DNA of 64,000 bases from Conoideocrella luteorostrata. Lineage: Eukaryota; Ascomycota; Sordariomycetes; Hypocreales; Clavicipitaceae. A program made the position numbers and the translations under genes. Below the pieces are notes generated by a model that was not told the origin of the DNA, did not search any database, and saw nothing but the letters and a program-made list of their open reading frames with translations. Below are positions 10,129 to 22,685 of this stretch, in pieces. Position 1 is the stretch's first letter, and every line of letters begins with the position of its first letter. The DNA is taken from assembly GCA_032433595.1 (NCBI GenBank), contig JASWJB010000231.1, forward strand, positions 1 through 64,000, given 5' to 3'.

Positions 10129-11322
10129 TTTGCCGTCGTGGAAGCAGAGGCAGGCGGGTGGTTGTGCCGGAAACAAACTTCGTTGATAGCAACTTGCAAT
10201 CTGGCTGTCGGCGCGACGAGGGGGTTCGAGCAGGGTTGAGTGACTCAATCAAAAAATTAATGGTCGAGGTGTACGGAGTACGGAGTAGGGAGAACGGCGC
10301 ACAGCATTTTTGTGATGGCGGGACAGCTGCAGGTGGATCCACCTCTCGATACGGAGCAGCGCAGTCATCTCGCTAGGGTTTGCTGGTGCAGCACTACGTA
10401 AAGCCTGAAAACTCACTCTTGACCATGCAGTAACTATACTCCGCACTATGTTTCGAGCTCCCACTATGATGGTTTGCGGCCCCCTCCAATCATGCGCACA
10501 TCTAGCTGCTTTGTTGTGGGATAGACGCATTTGTCTTTCAGATGATCGCAGTGAAGACATCCCTTGACGGTTCAATTATATCCCTCCCATCATTACCGGA
10601 AATGGCCTCCATTTAGTTACAAGGCAGCATTTATGAGCTCTTCACTATGCCGTTGTAGATTGCTTGTTGACTTCGCCGCACAACAATTAGGGTCTTGCAA
10701 GTGGCTACAAGCTGTTTTTGGAGGCTGTTGAGCTTAGCTATTTCTTTTGCTATTTGTGGCCAGCCTCGTCCTCTTTTCACTTCCAGAAGGAAACGTATAA
10801 GTTGTCGCAACCGTAATTCTATCCGCAGCTGTTGGCCATGTATCGTTTTTTGAGAATCCTGCGAACGTAATGTCAATCCTCCGGACAACGATATCGGCCA
10901 TTGGTTGTACAGGTACCGCATTCTTCTAGGACAGCAACGACTTTCAGGAACGTCAGCACGGGAATGTTTACAGCCTCGCGCATAGCTGAAACTTGGGCGG
11001 CAGAGCAATCCTCCACGTAGCGGGTAAACATGAGTAAGGTTGCGGAATATGTGAAAACATGATTTGGAAGCTTGGGATGGAAACGCTACAGGAACTGGGA
11101 TTTTGTAGGTTGCAACAGTACGTGCCGGGTGGTAGACGGAGTGGATCGATCGCAGACTCTAGATCTCAAGGAGAAGGCCGGACGAGATTCTTTAGATCTC
11201 TTGAAGGATTGAAACCATTTTTAAAATAGAGACACCGACTGTCGGAGGGCTGAAGACACGGACACGCTTCCATGGCTCTCGTCGCCTGGCTACTTGAGCC
11301 AAGTGAGCGCCTTCTCATGCCC
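10129..11322. other. Intergenic: GCD7 upstream region and possible decayed sequence
   Basis: About 1.2 kb. The GCD7 side carries a tandem TACGGAGTACGGAGTA (10272-10287). A 125-codon minus-strand frame at 10631-11008 contains a stretch (KRGRGWPQIAKEIAKLNSLQ) that could be a relic of a helical domain, but it has no start context, partner exon or recognised family, so I do not call a gene. Confidence 0.4.
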
Positions 11323-12192
11323 TCAGAAAGGCTGAATAGCCTCGGGCGCAACAACTTTGCCCACGTCGGCATCTCGCTCTCCCTCGATAACCTGTCTGAT
11401 AAGAATTCCACCCAGCGACGGGTCCTTCGCGCCAAGAGCCTTCAGCTTCTCCTGACTGCCGTCCAAGTTGGTAGCAAGCCAGCCAAGCGAAATGCTCCAG
11501 ACTTTGGCGCCGTCGCCCTTCAGATTTCAGTGCCAGATCAACATCATTATATTCAAGGCTGATTTGCTGGCTCTATAACCATCCGGACTCAAGATATCCA
11601 TTTTGGGCCATCTGCTTTAGGAGGTGGACCGGGATAATACCCGCCGCTGAGAGTCCCGATTTGGGCGAGGCCACTGGTGAGGAAAAGAAGTCGCGGATCG
11701 GTCGATTTGAACAGAAGTGGCGCAAAGGCACAGGTCAAGATATGGGCCCCAGTAACGTTGACATCGAACATTTGGTTCTATGCTTCTCGAATGCTGAGTT
11801 CTCCGCGTGGCACTCTGTTCTCGATGGAGCGGCCTTTACTGCTGCGTTGGTAACATTCGGTCTGTGGGGTCTTTCCCGTGTGATATTTAACAGCCCATAC
11901 CGGCGTTATTCACGACCACGTCAAGATAACCCGGACTTTGCTTGACTTTCTCATATGCGGCGTTGATGGAATCGTCGCTTGAGACATCGATCTGGACGAC
12001 CTCGATTGACCTAGCGGTATCGCGGAAGTCGCTTTGCAGGCCTTGAACTGCCTGATTGCCCTTGTCGACGGACCGACTGCCGAGGAAGACGTGGTAGGGC
12101 CGAGTTGACTGTGCGAGCGCCCTTGTAGTCTCGTAGCCGATCCCGCTGTTCGCTCCAGTGATAAACACAATGGTCTTATTCTTGGTCGCCAT
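11323..12192 (-). pseudogene. Short-chain dehydrogenase/reductase pseudogene
   Basis: A carbonyl-reductase-like SDR, broken in several places. The N-terminus is intact: the NAD(P) motif TGANSGIG near residue 12, then LDVVVNNAG. A stop and a frame change follow at about 11885. Around 11777 a TAG sits where SDRs of this type have a tryptophan codon (SIREA-stop-NQMFDVNV). Near 11565 another frame change precedes the catalytic YxxxK (YRASK), and a TGA lies about 15 codons later. The C-terminus (KVWSISLGWLATNL...) is readable to the stop at 11323. The nonsense codons are consistent with G-to-A or C-to-T mutation. It was probably an active NADPH oxidoreductase before decay. No short intron model removes all the breaks. 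Confidence 0.85.
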
Positions 12193-14257
12193 GACGTCCG
12201 TTCTCTGCTTTACTTCTAAGTGAGCTATAGCCGTTTAGGGAAATACTAGCATTTTGTTTGTACGGAGTAGTAAGTCGACATTAACCAAAAAGCGTAAGCG
12301 GGGTAGAGGGGAGGCCGGCATCCGGGCGGGCCAGGTACCCGTTTGTTACTTGATCTACGTCGGCGGTGTTTTAAACAGGCCACGGTCTGAATTGTTCCAC
12401 ATGGCTCGCCATCCGTCGTCGTTGCCCAGGTGAGTCAAGCCACCTTAGTGATTCCGTTTTATGTCCCTAGTAATGGTCTGGGAAGGATTGCCGCCGAAAC
12501 ATGATGATTAGCTCTGCATGATGGGCGTGATGTTGTGGCTACGAGAGTTTTCTTTATCTCTCCCATCATTTGAGCGGATAGTAAGCAGAATGAGGGCATT
12601 TGTATATGTGTATACGGGCTAGCAATCTATTTGTTCTCTGAAAAGCTACTTATTCAAGACGACTCTGGCTTTGACAGAGTGGGAACTGCAAAACGTGCGT
12701 GGTAATGATTCTTTTCAACGGAGTCACACGCACGCCTGGTTATATGAGCATGTCTGTCATCAGTTTCATCCAGATCGCCTTGACCAATCAGTATCAGCTT
12801 TACAATGTAACAATACCTGCACTGCACATGGCAAAGTGCATGATGAATGCTCTGTTGCTCACATTCACCCAAACATTGCCGCTGTACAATTTGCTCCATT
12901 ACATATACTTCGAAGTTGATTAACCAAGAGCTGGAGTATTCGATGTTAAGTACAGTCTCCTCTCTTCTCTTATAAAAACAAGATATTGTAAACGTCCATC
13001 ACACAAACGTTTCAACTGACTGTTGTAATCAGTTTAGCCGCGCGTGTTTTTGAAGTATCATTTGCGCGATGTTGGACCGACGTCAGGATGGCAAAATAGG
13101 TTCAAGAGCTGCCTGCGATGATATCAAGCTACACTTATCAGCTATGTGAATTTTATGACTTGTCGCTGTTCCGTACTTACTCAGTTGAAAGTGGCACGGT
13201 ATGATATGTGTTCTTGATTATTACATCGCATTCTACATACCGCTTTAATTAGTACGTTAAGTTATGGTAGCCTGTCGCTTTTGTACTGGTGGACAGCGAT
13301 TTAGACGGACCGAGCCTTTTCTTTAATTTCGGGAAATGAGCACAATACACTGCTGAGATACAGACCAAACACTTTGTTCTCAATCGCGCATCGATTTTTC
13401 TTGCATGAAGAGCTTCTGCAAGCGGAAATGGAAATGTGATCGACGACGAACGCAGATGTGGCGAAGTAAAGGCTGACATACATATGCTCAGACTGCCTAA
13501 CGTTATATATTATCTTGACAACAACGAAGGAAAATGATGACTCGATTCTGCGGCATTCCATAAAAAAGAAAAAAAAACAGATCACCACCCCCTAACCCCA
13601 ACTTAATCTGCTTGGATAACAATCGTTGTGCTATCACTATTTTACCTCTTAGAGGCATGAAATATCCCACTCGTGAACTGTCATTCTTTTCATTTCTTGC
13701 CATAGCGGCAATGGGTGACAGTAAGGACCGGGAGGAGACGATTTGAGATAATCGACATCAGGAGCACCAATTTCCAGTAGCGCGCAAACTTTGTGTTCTC
13801 GAATCTGGGAATCTGAACTCGAGTGTCTCTGTAGCTTTAATTCATGATCTCTTCCCTGGGCCATATCGTCAAAAGACTTGGGAGTAAGTCTTATTTTCCG
13901 CTGGAAGCTTCCTCTCAGCGCTATCCAGTGCACAGGTCTGTCATTTTTTGAGCAGATGGTCTAACTCTTGCAACGATATAATCCGTAGTGCCTCGTTTGC
14001 CGTGTTGAAGCTGTTGAAGCTAGCAGACTTGCAGACTTTAGCCTGTAAACTCATTAACTGCTTAATCCCTTGCTAATCTGCTTTTTTGCGGCAGCCAAGG
14101 TCGAAGTTTGAAGGATTTTTATCATCGTAACTGACCATATGTGACTCATTTGGAGGAGAGAAAGAAGCGGTTGACCACTTAGTTGTCCGCAAAATTTGTC
14201 GTAGCACCGCCGTGATCGCCTTAGATTCGTTCCTGGTAGTCTAACAGACAGAAATCA
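12193..14257. other. 2 kb non-coding stretch
   Basis: Between the SDR pseudogene and the NLR-like gene. It has one TACGGAGTA at 12261-12269 and AT-rich, low-complexity sequence (A run at 13562-13578). Open frames up to about 95 codons exist on both strands but overlap each other and show no family resemblance. I see no gene, transposon end or RNA. Confidence 0.5.
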
Positions 14258-17200
14258 TCAATGTCTATGTATATCCCTTCGACTAACATCGGCGCCGTTT
14301 TTAATTAGAAGCTTGGCAATGGCCTCATGTCCATGTTTGGTAGCTATGGTCAGCGGCAGATAGCCAAAAGCATCCCGTAAGTTAACATCGGCACCATTGT
14401 CGATTAGCAACTTGACAACAGCCTCATGTCCTTTTATAGCGGCGGCTGTCAGCGGCGTACTGCCATAATTGTCCACAGATTTAAAATGGGCAGCATTATC
14501 AATTTTATTCTTTAGAAGCAGCTTTACCACGGCATAATGTCCATTCTGAGCAGCTTGTGAAAGGGGTGTTTGACGATTCATGTTCTTTGCTTTAACGTTC
14601 GCTTGCTTCTCTATCAAGAGCAGCGCAATCTTCTCATGCCCGTGACTAGCAGCCATCGAGAGCGGGGTGCATAAAGATTTTGGCAAGCCGTCCACCTTTA
14701 TCCCATGTGTGTTCAAAAGCAATCGGCAAACTTCAATGTGACCTCGACTAACCGCATGGTGTAAAGCGGTATAAACTTCATAGTCAGCCTGATTTAATAT
14801 GCAGAAACCTAAAAGAATCTCAACAATGGGCTTATACCCAAGTTTTGACGCAACATGAAGCGCGGGGAGCTTTTCACCGACTAAAGGAAGGTTACAAACA
14901 TGCTGCAAGTCCGATTGTGCAGCTTGTGCAATCGATAGAAGAGGTATGTGTTGCTCCTTAACAGCCCACCCGAAGAGACTGTGGAGTTGAGAACGCGGCG
15001 AACGACCACTTGGTATCCAGGGATGGAAATTCCAGGTCTCGCTGAAACATGTGGCGAGCTGTTTGAACTTCTGCCAGGATGGCGACGTGCCAGAGATATG
15101 TTTCGTATGCATAGCCCAGTTTGCAACTGCGTAATTAAGAAACTTGTACTTTGTCCTATCTGGAGCCGAAACTTTGCGTGTCTCAGGGACGCGCACCGAA
15201 GAAGAACGTGTCGCATTTGAGCCCCACGAGAGAAGTCGTTTAGCAAGGCCATTGTTGACGGCTCTGCTTGCAAATAAGATAGAAGATGGGACTTGAACGA
15301 CAGTGCTTTCAGTCGGGAGCTTGCTTAGTTGAAGGTTGAAGTCCAAGAAAGAGAGATAAGCAATACAGAATTCTCCGCATTCTTGATCGCCCTGCTTTGT
15401 GCGCGGATAACTGGGAATGCATTTCTCCTGAACTGTCCTTTCTCGAACTTTCTCGAGATATTGCTTCACTGAAGAGTGCGCAAAGCGCACACAATTGTCT
15501 GCCAAATCCAGGACGATAAGGTTCGCACAGCAGCCAATAACAACATTCTTCTGCGGTATCTTCTCAGCCTTCCACTCAGTGTCTCCCAAATCAAAGGCTA
15601 CAGCCTCTCTCAATTCATCAACATGTAGTGGCCTAGTCGCAAAGCTAACCCATTTAAGTACTTTCAGAGCGCGGCCATCACTGAAATTTATTCTGTCGAC
15701 ACAACGGCCGTAAGTCTCTTCTAGAGTCTCTGGTAGGGTAGCGAGGGCAGAGCGTATTTCTGCGTCAGTGTAGCATGTATCCCACAGGATTTCCAACTGG
15801 AGATATACCCATAGAAACATGCCATTCGACTTGGCAAGAAGCACCTGCTTTATCTCTTTTATCAAAAGAGGATCGTCGCTGAGGTTTCTGTACATTGTCT
15901 TGTCAATGAAACTCGTTTCGATGTAGGTTTCAATATCACGCATGACGTTCTTTGATGTCGAAATCTCTCGAATTCCACGAATTAACGTTGCAATATTGAT
16001 GTATCCCGGGAGTTGGTCTCTGCTTAGCAACAGAATCTTGGATCCCGAAGGAGCCCTGGGATCACTAAACAGTTTTTTAAAGAATGGTAGAAGCTGCTTG
16101 ATCTGTTCTTGATCTAAAGCGTCAATCCCGTCGATGATGTAAATTGTATCCGGCACGTCATAAAACAGGCCAGTAAAAATGGGTTTCAGGTCGTGTACAT
16201 CTGGCTGCGTCCTATCACGGCCGAAGAACTTCTGGATTCCTCTGGTGACGTCTCCTGGACAAGGCCTACCAGCCTGCTGTAAGAATCCACAAATTTGTTT
16301 GATGAAACTGGAGAGAATATGAAACATATCAAGTGCTCCTTGATATTCATTATTCCCGCAGTAGAAAAAGACGGCGACGGAGTGGCGCTCAGCAGCATAA
16401 CTCTTTGTAGCATCCACCGCTGCAGTTCTGTTGGCTGTTAGGTCATCATATCACAAGGGCACACAGTGCAGGGCAACTGACGCTATCATCGTTTTACCGG
16501 AACCAACTGACAACCAGCTTCTCATTAGTATTGCGTTTAAGGTATAGGGAGGCTGGGCTCACTTTTTCCTGAGCACCACAAGCTCGACAAGCTCTTCGTA
16601 GCGAGCCACTCTCTAAAAGTTGGATCATTTAAGAACCATCTCGTAGTCCCGGCTAATCGTTTTTGAGAGAGTCTTTGATGAATTCTCTCATGATCATAAG
16701 TTGAAATTCGTTCGAGAAGGTTTTCAGTATCTTGATTACCTGTAGTCGTTAGTAGGCGCTTAATTATGGAGCTTGATACACTCACCGTTTTGTCGCAATG
16801 CCATATTGCTCGTACGGCTTTCGCTAGGTGCCCAGTTTCTCTCAATAATTGCATCTTCGTTGATGACCCGGTGTTTTGGGACTATGGAGAGAAGCTCCTT
16901 TGCATAAGCCGCTGCTGTTGCCGCTGCATAGCCTTGCCACTGTTTATTCTTATGTGAGTCTGAATAGTCGCAGATTCCTCGAATTACTAGGCACGGAAGG
17001 ATGTCCATCAATCCGGCGGCTTCCATTTCAAAGCAAAGAACATCCAGTTCCCGGGCCAGCTTTTCTCGGCTCCTGCCATCCTTCACCACTTGATTGCCAG
17101 ATCCGATCAGACCATAATGGATAACAGGGTCGTGTGTACGCCGGTTAGGTCGAACTATCAACTTCCTTGTATCGCATGCGGAGCAAGAGGGTTTTGAGTC

Positions 17201-17812
17201 ACAGTGGTCGTATTCAGAGTCAAACAGCAGATCCTGTTCTTCGCCTCGGTATGTGAAACTCTCCCTCATTTCGGGGTATTTGGCAACCATGTCCAGAAGT
17301 ACAGCTGGAATTTTGCTTGGCCCGGACATGTGCTCTGCTTCCAGCGCGGAGACCGCTGTTAGGAGTATGCGTGGTGGCTTATTCAATATTCCAGTTCTTT
17401 TGAATTCGCCGCTCATTGTTTTGCCGTAGTCATGCTGTATGACCCCCCCCGAGCGCCCTGTCGGTTTGCTCACCACGATATCACCAAGTCGAATATCAAC
17501 GTTCTTCATTGGAGCCCCCCCTCCGATACCTACCATCAAGCCAAACCGTATACACTTGAAAGTAGATCGCATTTCAGTAGCCAATGTGGTAGCTGAGGTG
17601 GTACCATACACACCGGAAGGAAGACACGCAATCACTATGTTATGGCCACACACACTGCCTAGGATGTATGTATTGCTGTCGCTTGGCATCGTCGGAAAAT
17701 CTCCATGTCTCTCGTCTAGCATCGCCTTAGCCGCAGCCATCTCCACGGGAAGGGCACAGATCCATGCGACCGTGTATTCCTGAGGGTGACGAGTTAACGT
17801 TGCAGTTGCCAT
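14258..17812 (-). CDS. PNP-NACHT-ankyrin NLR-like protein
   Basis: Four exons (17812-16786, 16739-16563, 16506-16465, 16419-14258) give 1,135 aa. Introns 1 and 2 (46 and 56 bp) are clear; intron 3 is a 45 bp proposal that removes an in-frame TGA at 16451-16453. The domains are a PNP_UDP nucleoside-phosphorylase-like domain (~10-335; YTVAWICALPVEMAAAKAM, GLMVGIGGGAP, CFEMEAAGLMD), a linker, a NACHT ATPase with Walker A GKIGSGKT (400-407) and Walker B IYIIDGIDALD (~D512), winged-helix-like sequence, and at least five C-terminal ankyrin repeats (~925-1130). In fungi this layout is that of STAND/NLR proteins linked to non-self recognition and heterokaryon incompatibility; the N-terminal enzyme-like domain is the presumed effector. 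The well-matched late repeats fit repeats that expand and diversify. The ATG at 17812 has A at -3; no earlier in-frame ATG exists. Confidence 0.87.
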
Positions 17813-19348
17813 TTCCAGCTGTTCCAATAACAGTAGTCACCTCCTACTGTATCGGGATTCTTGTCAAGATAGGCGAGCCTGGCTCCAAGGAGCTCCGGTT
17901 TAGTACTGTCAAGATAGTTTAGGACGACGGATTTCGGATTGAAAGTCAGCACGATCAGTGGGTCTCGTCGGCTACTTCTCGTCAACACATTGGGAATTCT
18001 TATGAATAGGTGACCCTGAGATATTCTGTTGCGTCCGTGGAGGCAGACTTTATGTGGAAAGTGACGACGGATGGATTTGTGACAGCGAGACTCCAAAACC
18101 AGTCACACTTTGGATGCCTATCGGCAGACAGCGAACAGAATGATGAACGGGGTATCATTTTCTGTCTCTACATCTTCTTTCTCCTGACGCGTTTTGGGCC
18201 ACCCCGCTTCACTGATCCAATCAGTCCTCGAAGAAATAAGCCACGGCGGTTCGTTGTTTACTGCCGCCCAGCAATTTCTACAACATGCATGTACCTCCAG
18301 CGTGATTCGGCTGCGTTTGCTGACAAACGACATATTGGGACGGAAATTTCAATGCTTAAATCAGCGGACACCATCGGAGCCTCGCGTAGACTCGGGCGCA
18401 CTGTACCATGAGGCTAGGAGTCAGCACAGCACGTCTGCTACCGCGCTTATAAGTGACATTGCACTGATCATCGGCGGCAAGCACTCAGGAATTAAGAGCT
18501 GAAGTGCTTCGTTGGTGTACGCTCATATTAAAGACTTTACAATGTCGTTCGGACGGAAAGAAGCCAATTAGATGGACGTGCGGTTGCTCGCCTTGTCAAA
18601 AGAGCCGTGTGTTGGCAAGATGATGCCGATATCCAGGTGGTGTTGTTGCTTATTAGTACGCTGACCCGGGCAGTTTCCTGGCACGTCGAGTCGCCGAAAC
18701 GGACACGGAGTTTGCTCCAGCATCTTGGACCCCCGCGCGCCACAGGCTACTCGCCTTATGTTGCAGTGCCAGTGCCCACTGAAACATAGCGCCCGGTGAA
18801 CAAAGTTATCTCCTGGCTGAGTGTTCTGGCCGAGAACCGCGGTTCACTGCCGTCAGTCCCGCTGCAGCCAAGTGAGCGGCAAGACGGTGCTAGCATGTCG
18901 CTGACCTCCCCACACCATTGAGATGACCGGCCGTTCTGGCTGTGGACTAGCATCTCACCCCTCAAACCTGGCCAAACATTGTTCCTCAGACTTCAAACGG
19001 TTTTGCGCATGGCGATCGCATCGTGAGGCTGACCTTTTCTACTAACGTCTCGGACTCCCTCGTCCAGCTCTTCATGAGCGCCAAAAAGAAAGCTTTCCTC
19101 GGCCCCTCACACTCGCTTCCATACTTGTGAATGATTGACTCAGATTAAACCATCTGACTCTGGTGGACATCATCTCCAAAATCCCCGAGAGGGACGCCCA
19201 CTCAATTCTGCGATACGGCCATTCGCGTCTCGTCACCCGCTCCAATTCGCCTATTCTTTACGTGGCCACGATTTTCATTTTGCGAATCCTTCAATATCAT
19301 CGCCTGGACAGCCGTAGATAACCTCATGGCTGGCTGTCCGTCTCCGAA
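17813..19348. other. Intergenic: divergent promoters of the NLR-like and Nem1 genes
   Basis: About 1.5 kb between head-to-head genes. The open frames here (up to 133 codons, 18010-18411) overlap on both strands and match nothing I know. The 19200-19340 part is the likely 5' UTR of the phosphatase gene. Confidence 0.5.
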
Positions 19349-20898
19349 ATGAATTCAATCAACATCATTACCTCCCGCGTGTCGCCCGCCTCGAGCCCGA
19401 ATTCTTCGCGATCAAACAGCCTCGGCAGCATCAGCCCTGGACTGGTTTCCGATGAAAAGTCGACCGACTCGAATGAGAGCAAGCATGATCACAATTCTGA
19501 ATCGTTCCCGGGATTCGACGAGGAGGACCACCAACAGCATCACGAGAAGTCCGCTTCCACAGCCGGCGATGATACGCCGCTATTGGACGGATGCAAGGAG
19601 GGCAATAAACGTGCTAGCTGGTGGCACTCGATACCGCGGAAGTTCCTGTCAAACATCATCAGCTCCATTCGTTGGGTTCTTGCTACCCTGGCATCTCCAG
19701 GCGTCTACCTGATGGCATGCTTCTATGACGAGCAAGGCAAGTTTGCACCTTTATCACAGCTTAAGAAGCTGTTCGGTGTTCACAAAGGCGGCGGCATGGA
19801 TAGTTACAGACTGCATGGAAACCACGCCACGTCTGCATCGGCAGCGAGTTCACAGCCCTCTGGTTACCGTCGCATCGCACCACGTCCCGCCTCGTCATCC
19901 GGGTCATCCACCTCTGGCCAATCATCAGAATCAGAAGCCGAGCCATCTAAGAATTTGTCAAGTCGGCATGGAAGGTCAAAGTCATTGAATCCAGCAGAAG
20001 AGTTGAGCTCTGCGCGGCGATCGATCCGAATCAAGCTTCACAACGACGATGCCTTGCGGCAGCGTAAGCAACATCGCCGTGCTCAATCCGCTGTGACAAG
20101 AACAAAGGCTACCGAAGAAGATCTTTCTGCACAGTTAAAATCCCCCACGTCCCCAATTGCGGCTCTGACAAAGTATCCGAAGACGCCGGCACCGCCACGA
20201 CCCCTGATACCGCGACGTCAGCCCTCATACCTCAAGTTTGATGCATCTATTAAGCAACAGAAGACGTTGATCCTGGACTTGGACGAAACACTGATCCACA
20301 GCATGTCTAAGGGAGGCAGAAGCAGTGGCCATATGGTTGAAGTCCGATTGAACACTGCTTCACTAGGCATGGGCAGTGCATCTGGTGGTGCAGCAGCACA
20401 GCATCCAATCCTCTATTGGGTCAACAAGCGGCCATACTGCGACGAGTTTTTGCGGCGAATCTGCAAGTGGTTCAATCTGGTTGTCTTCACGGCCTCGGTG
20501 CAAGAGTATGCTGATCCGGTCATCGATTGGCTGGAAGCTGAACGAAAGTACTTTTCTGCCAGATACTATCGCCAGCACTGTACGTACCGCCAAGGCGCGT
20601 ACATTAAGGACCTTAGCTCAGTGGAACCGGACTTGAGTAAAGTTATGATTCTGGATAATAGTCCACTGAGCTATCTGTTCCATGAAGGCAAGTTGACGGA
20701 CCTGCTGTTGTACACTTGTCCAACTCTAACACTTTTTCCCCTTTAGACAATGCCATTCCCATTCAAGGCTGGATCAATGACCCAACAGACAACGATTTGA
20801 TGCATTTGGTCCCGCTATTGGAGGGTCTACAGTACGTCCACGATGTCAGAGCTCTTTTGGCGCTTCGAGGGGGAGAAGATGGACAGCACATGGCGTAA
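19349..20898 (+). CDS. NEM1: Nem1-type CTD-family phosphatase
   Basis: Two exons, 19349-20687 and 20747-20898, give 496 aa. The 59 bp intron is of the rare GC-AG class (donor GCAAGT, branch CTCTAAC, acceptor TTTAG); the join gives SYLFHEDNAIPIQGWINDP, the conserved FCP1/Nem1 C-terminus. Nem1 with Spo7 dephosphorylates the phosphatidate phosphatase Pah1 at the nuclear envelope/ER and so steers lipid between membranes and storage fat. Seen: a long disordered Ser-rich N-terminus, a hydrophobic segment (~105-125, SSIRWVLATLASPGVYLMACF) for the membrane, a basic linker, then the HAD-type phosphatase with DLDETL at 310-315 and VFTASVQEYADPVIDWL. The single membrane segment before the DxDxT domain favours Nem1 over soluble Psr1/Scp-type phosphatases. 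Confidence 0.93.
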
Positions 20899-22685
20899 AA
20901 GAAGGCGAATTTGGGAAACTCATCTGGCGTTTTAATGTATGCGATGAGAGTAGCGTTTTCGACGCACTGACGGGCCCGACCGTCTCGGTATAGGGGGCAC
21001 CAGGCTACATAGCCATTTCTTTGACACAGGATGCTCTCTTCTGCGTATTGACGAAATAGCCACAGTTACCATGTTGTACAGATAAAATCATAAGTTGGAA
21101 GCGGTCTGGTATTCATAGTCGACGGGAGGCGAGGACGCGACATATAATTTCATTATTTGGGGATCAGCCACATTCGACGCAGTTGGTTTGGCAATTTGAC
21201 ACGCATCTGAAGCAAAGGCCAACTTAATTCTTGTGAACATGGTGGTCGAAGACACGAAAGACAGAAGGCTGTGATAACATTTTAATCTAATTAGTCTGCC
21301 AGCCTAAACGCAACTATGCACGACCAAAAAACCGGTACTATACTGGTCTTGCAGATTCATGCACAATTCCAGGAACGCAGCGCCATTTTCATCATGGCGC
21401 ATGGGGCCGGCCCTTGGTATGACACCAGCTGAAGCAGTCAATGGTCAAGTACATAATCCATGCGACGGTGCCTTTGGCTCCAGTGGATGGACGATCGCCT
21501 CCGTGTCCGAAAAGTTTGACTCGCATTCTCTAGGGCCAGGAGCGCGAATGCCATGGCAGCGATAATTGCAAACAAGGCCAATAAATGCAGAAGTGGGCCG
21601 GTGAGGTGGTGTCCCATGGTGTCATCAATAATGTGACGGCATGGGTACCTGTAGGTAGGAGCTTAGCTTCCGGAATCCACAGAAGTTTTGGGAGAGGGGA
21701 TGGGGGCTGCGCGGGCGATCCTGTAGCAGGAAGGGGCGAACTTAAGCCGCCCTTGTTCCGAGCATATCGGTATTTTTCTATCAATATTCGTGGGGATGTG
21801 GAGAATAGGATTCATGATGAGCCAGGATGTGGCTTGTGCAATAAAATATATATGTGCATCGTACAGAAAAAGACTCAGATCTGAACAGATATATTGCTCA
21901 AGATCAAGCCTCATTGCCGATAGTGCCCCGCCGTTGCTGCTGCGATAATGTCTCAGATCCGAACAATAACAACAGGCGGGACGAGAGCGAAATGGAACGC
22001 AGCTTCATCCTCTAGGAGACAGCGCAGCGCCTCCGCTCCCTGTGTACAGGGCCTAGACGCCTCTAGCGTTACGGTTTCTCGTACGGAGTACACTAGGAAA
22101 TTTGGGGACTCTACGACACCGCCCAAACATGGGAGGAGAGAGCTCCGTGCAGCTTCGTCCAAGCCGGGACTGGGTGACGAAAGAGCTTCATTGTAGGCAA
22201 GCTATTTGACGTCGTTGGTTCAGCACCGCATGCATTATCATAAAGTTAAACCAACTTAATGTTGGGACCCTCTTGCTGGTGCTGTTACAATACTAGTTGA
22301 GACTTGAGCGACCGGTTCCGTCAGTTTACCTTAGCATGCCCAGTTCACAACAAGCCAAGTAGTGGGGAAAGGCCAAACGGCTGGCAGAGTGGTGACATCA
22401 TCGCCCGTGACGACAAGAATCAAGCCACAAGGCGGCGCATTGGTCCAATCGAGATGGTAGCTACCCGCTTAGCTTAGCTTGCTATGCTCATGTAGCAGAA
22501 ATGCGGACTGCAGGTCGCCGTTTGGGCGGGTTTAAAAGGGAGAGGGGGAGCTTTCTCATAGTTCTTGTATTTGCCGCGAAACCTTGACTTCTTGCAACAC
22601 CATCTATTCATCCATCCATCCATCAATCACACACAACAACAAGACACTATCCTCAAATCCTTCCACAGGCTAGCCTTTTGCCACA
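20899..22685. other. 1.8 kb intergenic
   Basis: Nothing coding is recognised. One GTACGGAGTAC motif lies at 22081-22091. The last 150 bp hold a TTTAAAAG element near 22530-22540 followed by a CA/TC-rich leader with CATC repeats (about 22602-22622), likely the promoter and 5' UTR of the gene at 22686. Confidence 0.5.

Noticed and set aside
8768..10342. Single-exon reading of the eIF2B gene
   Set aside because: It lacks the family N-terminus and ends at a false stop; the three-exon model restores both conserved ends.
10631..11008. 125-codon minus-strand frame with a basic helical stretch
   Set aside because: No recognised family, no splice partner and no conserved start; at most a relic.
17794..18096. 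100-codon minus-strand frame upstream of the NLR-like gene
   Set aside because: Overlaps the likely 5' UTR and has no resemblance to any NLR N-terminal domain.
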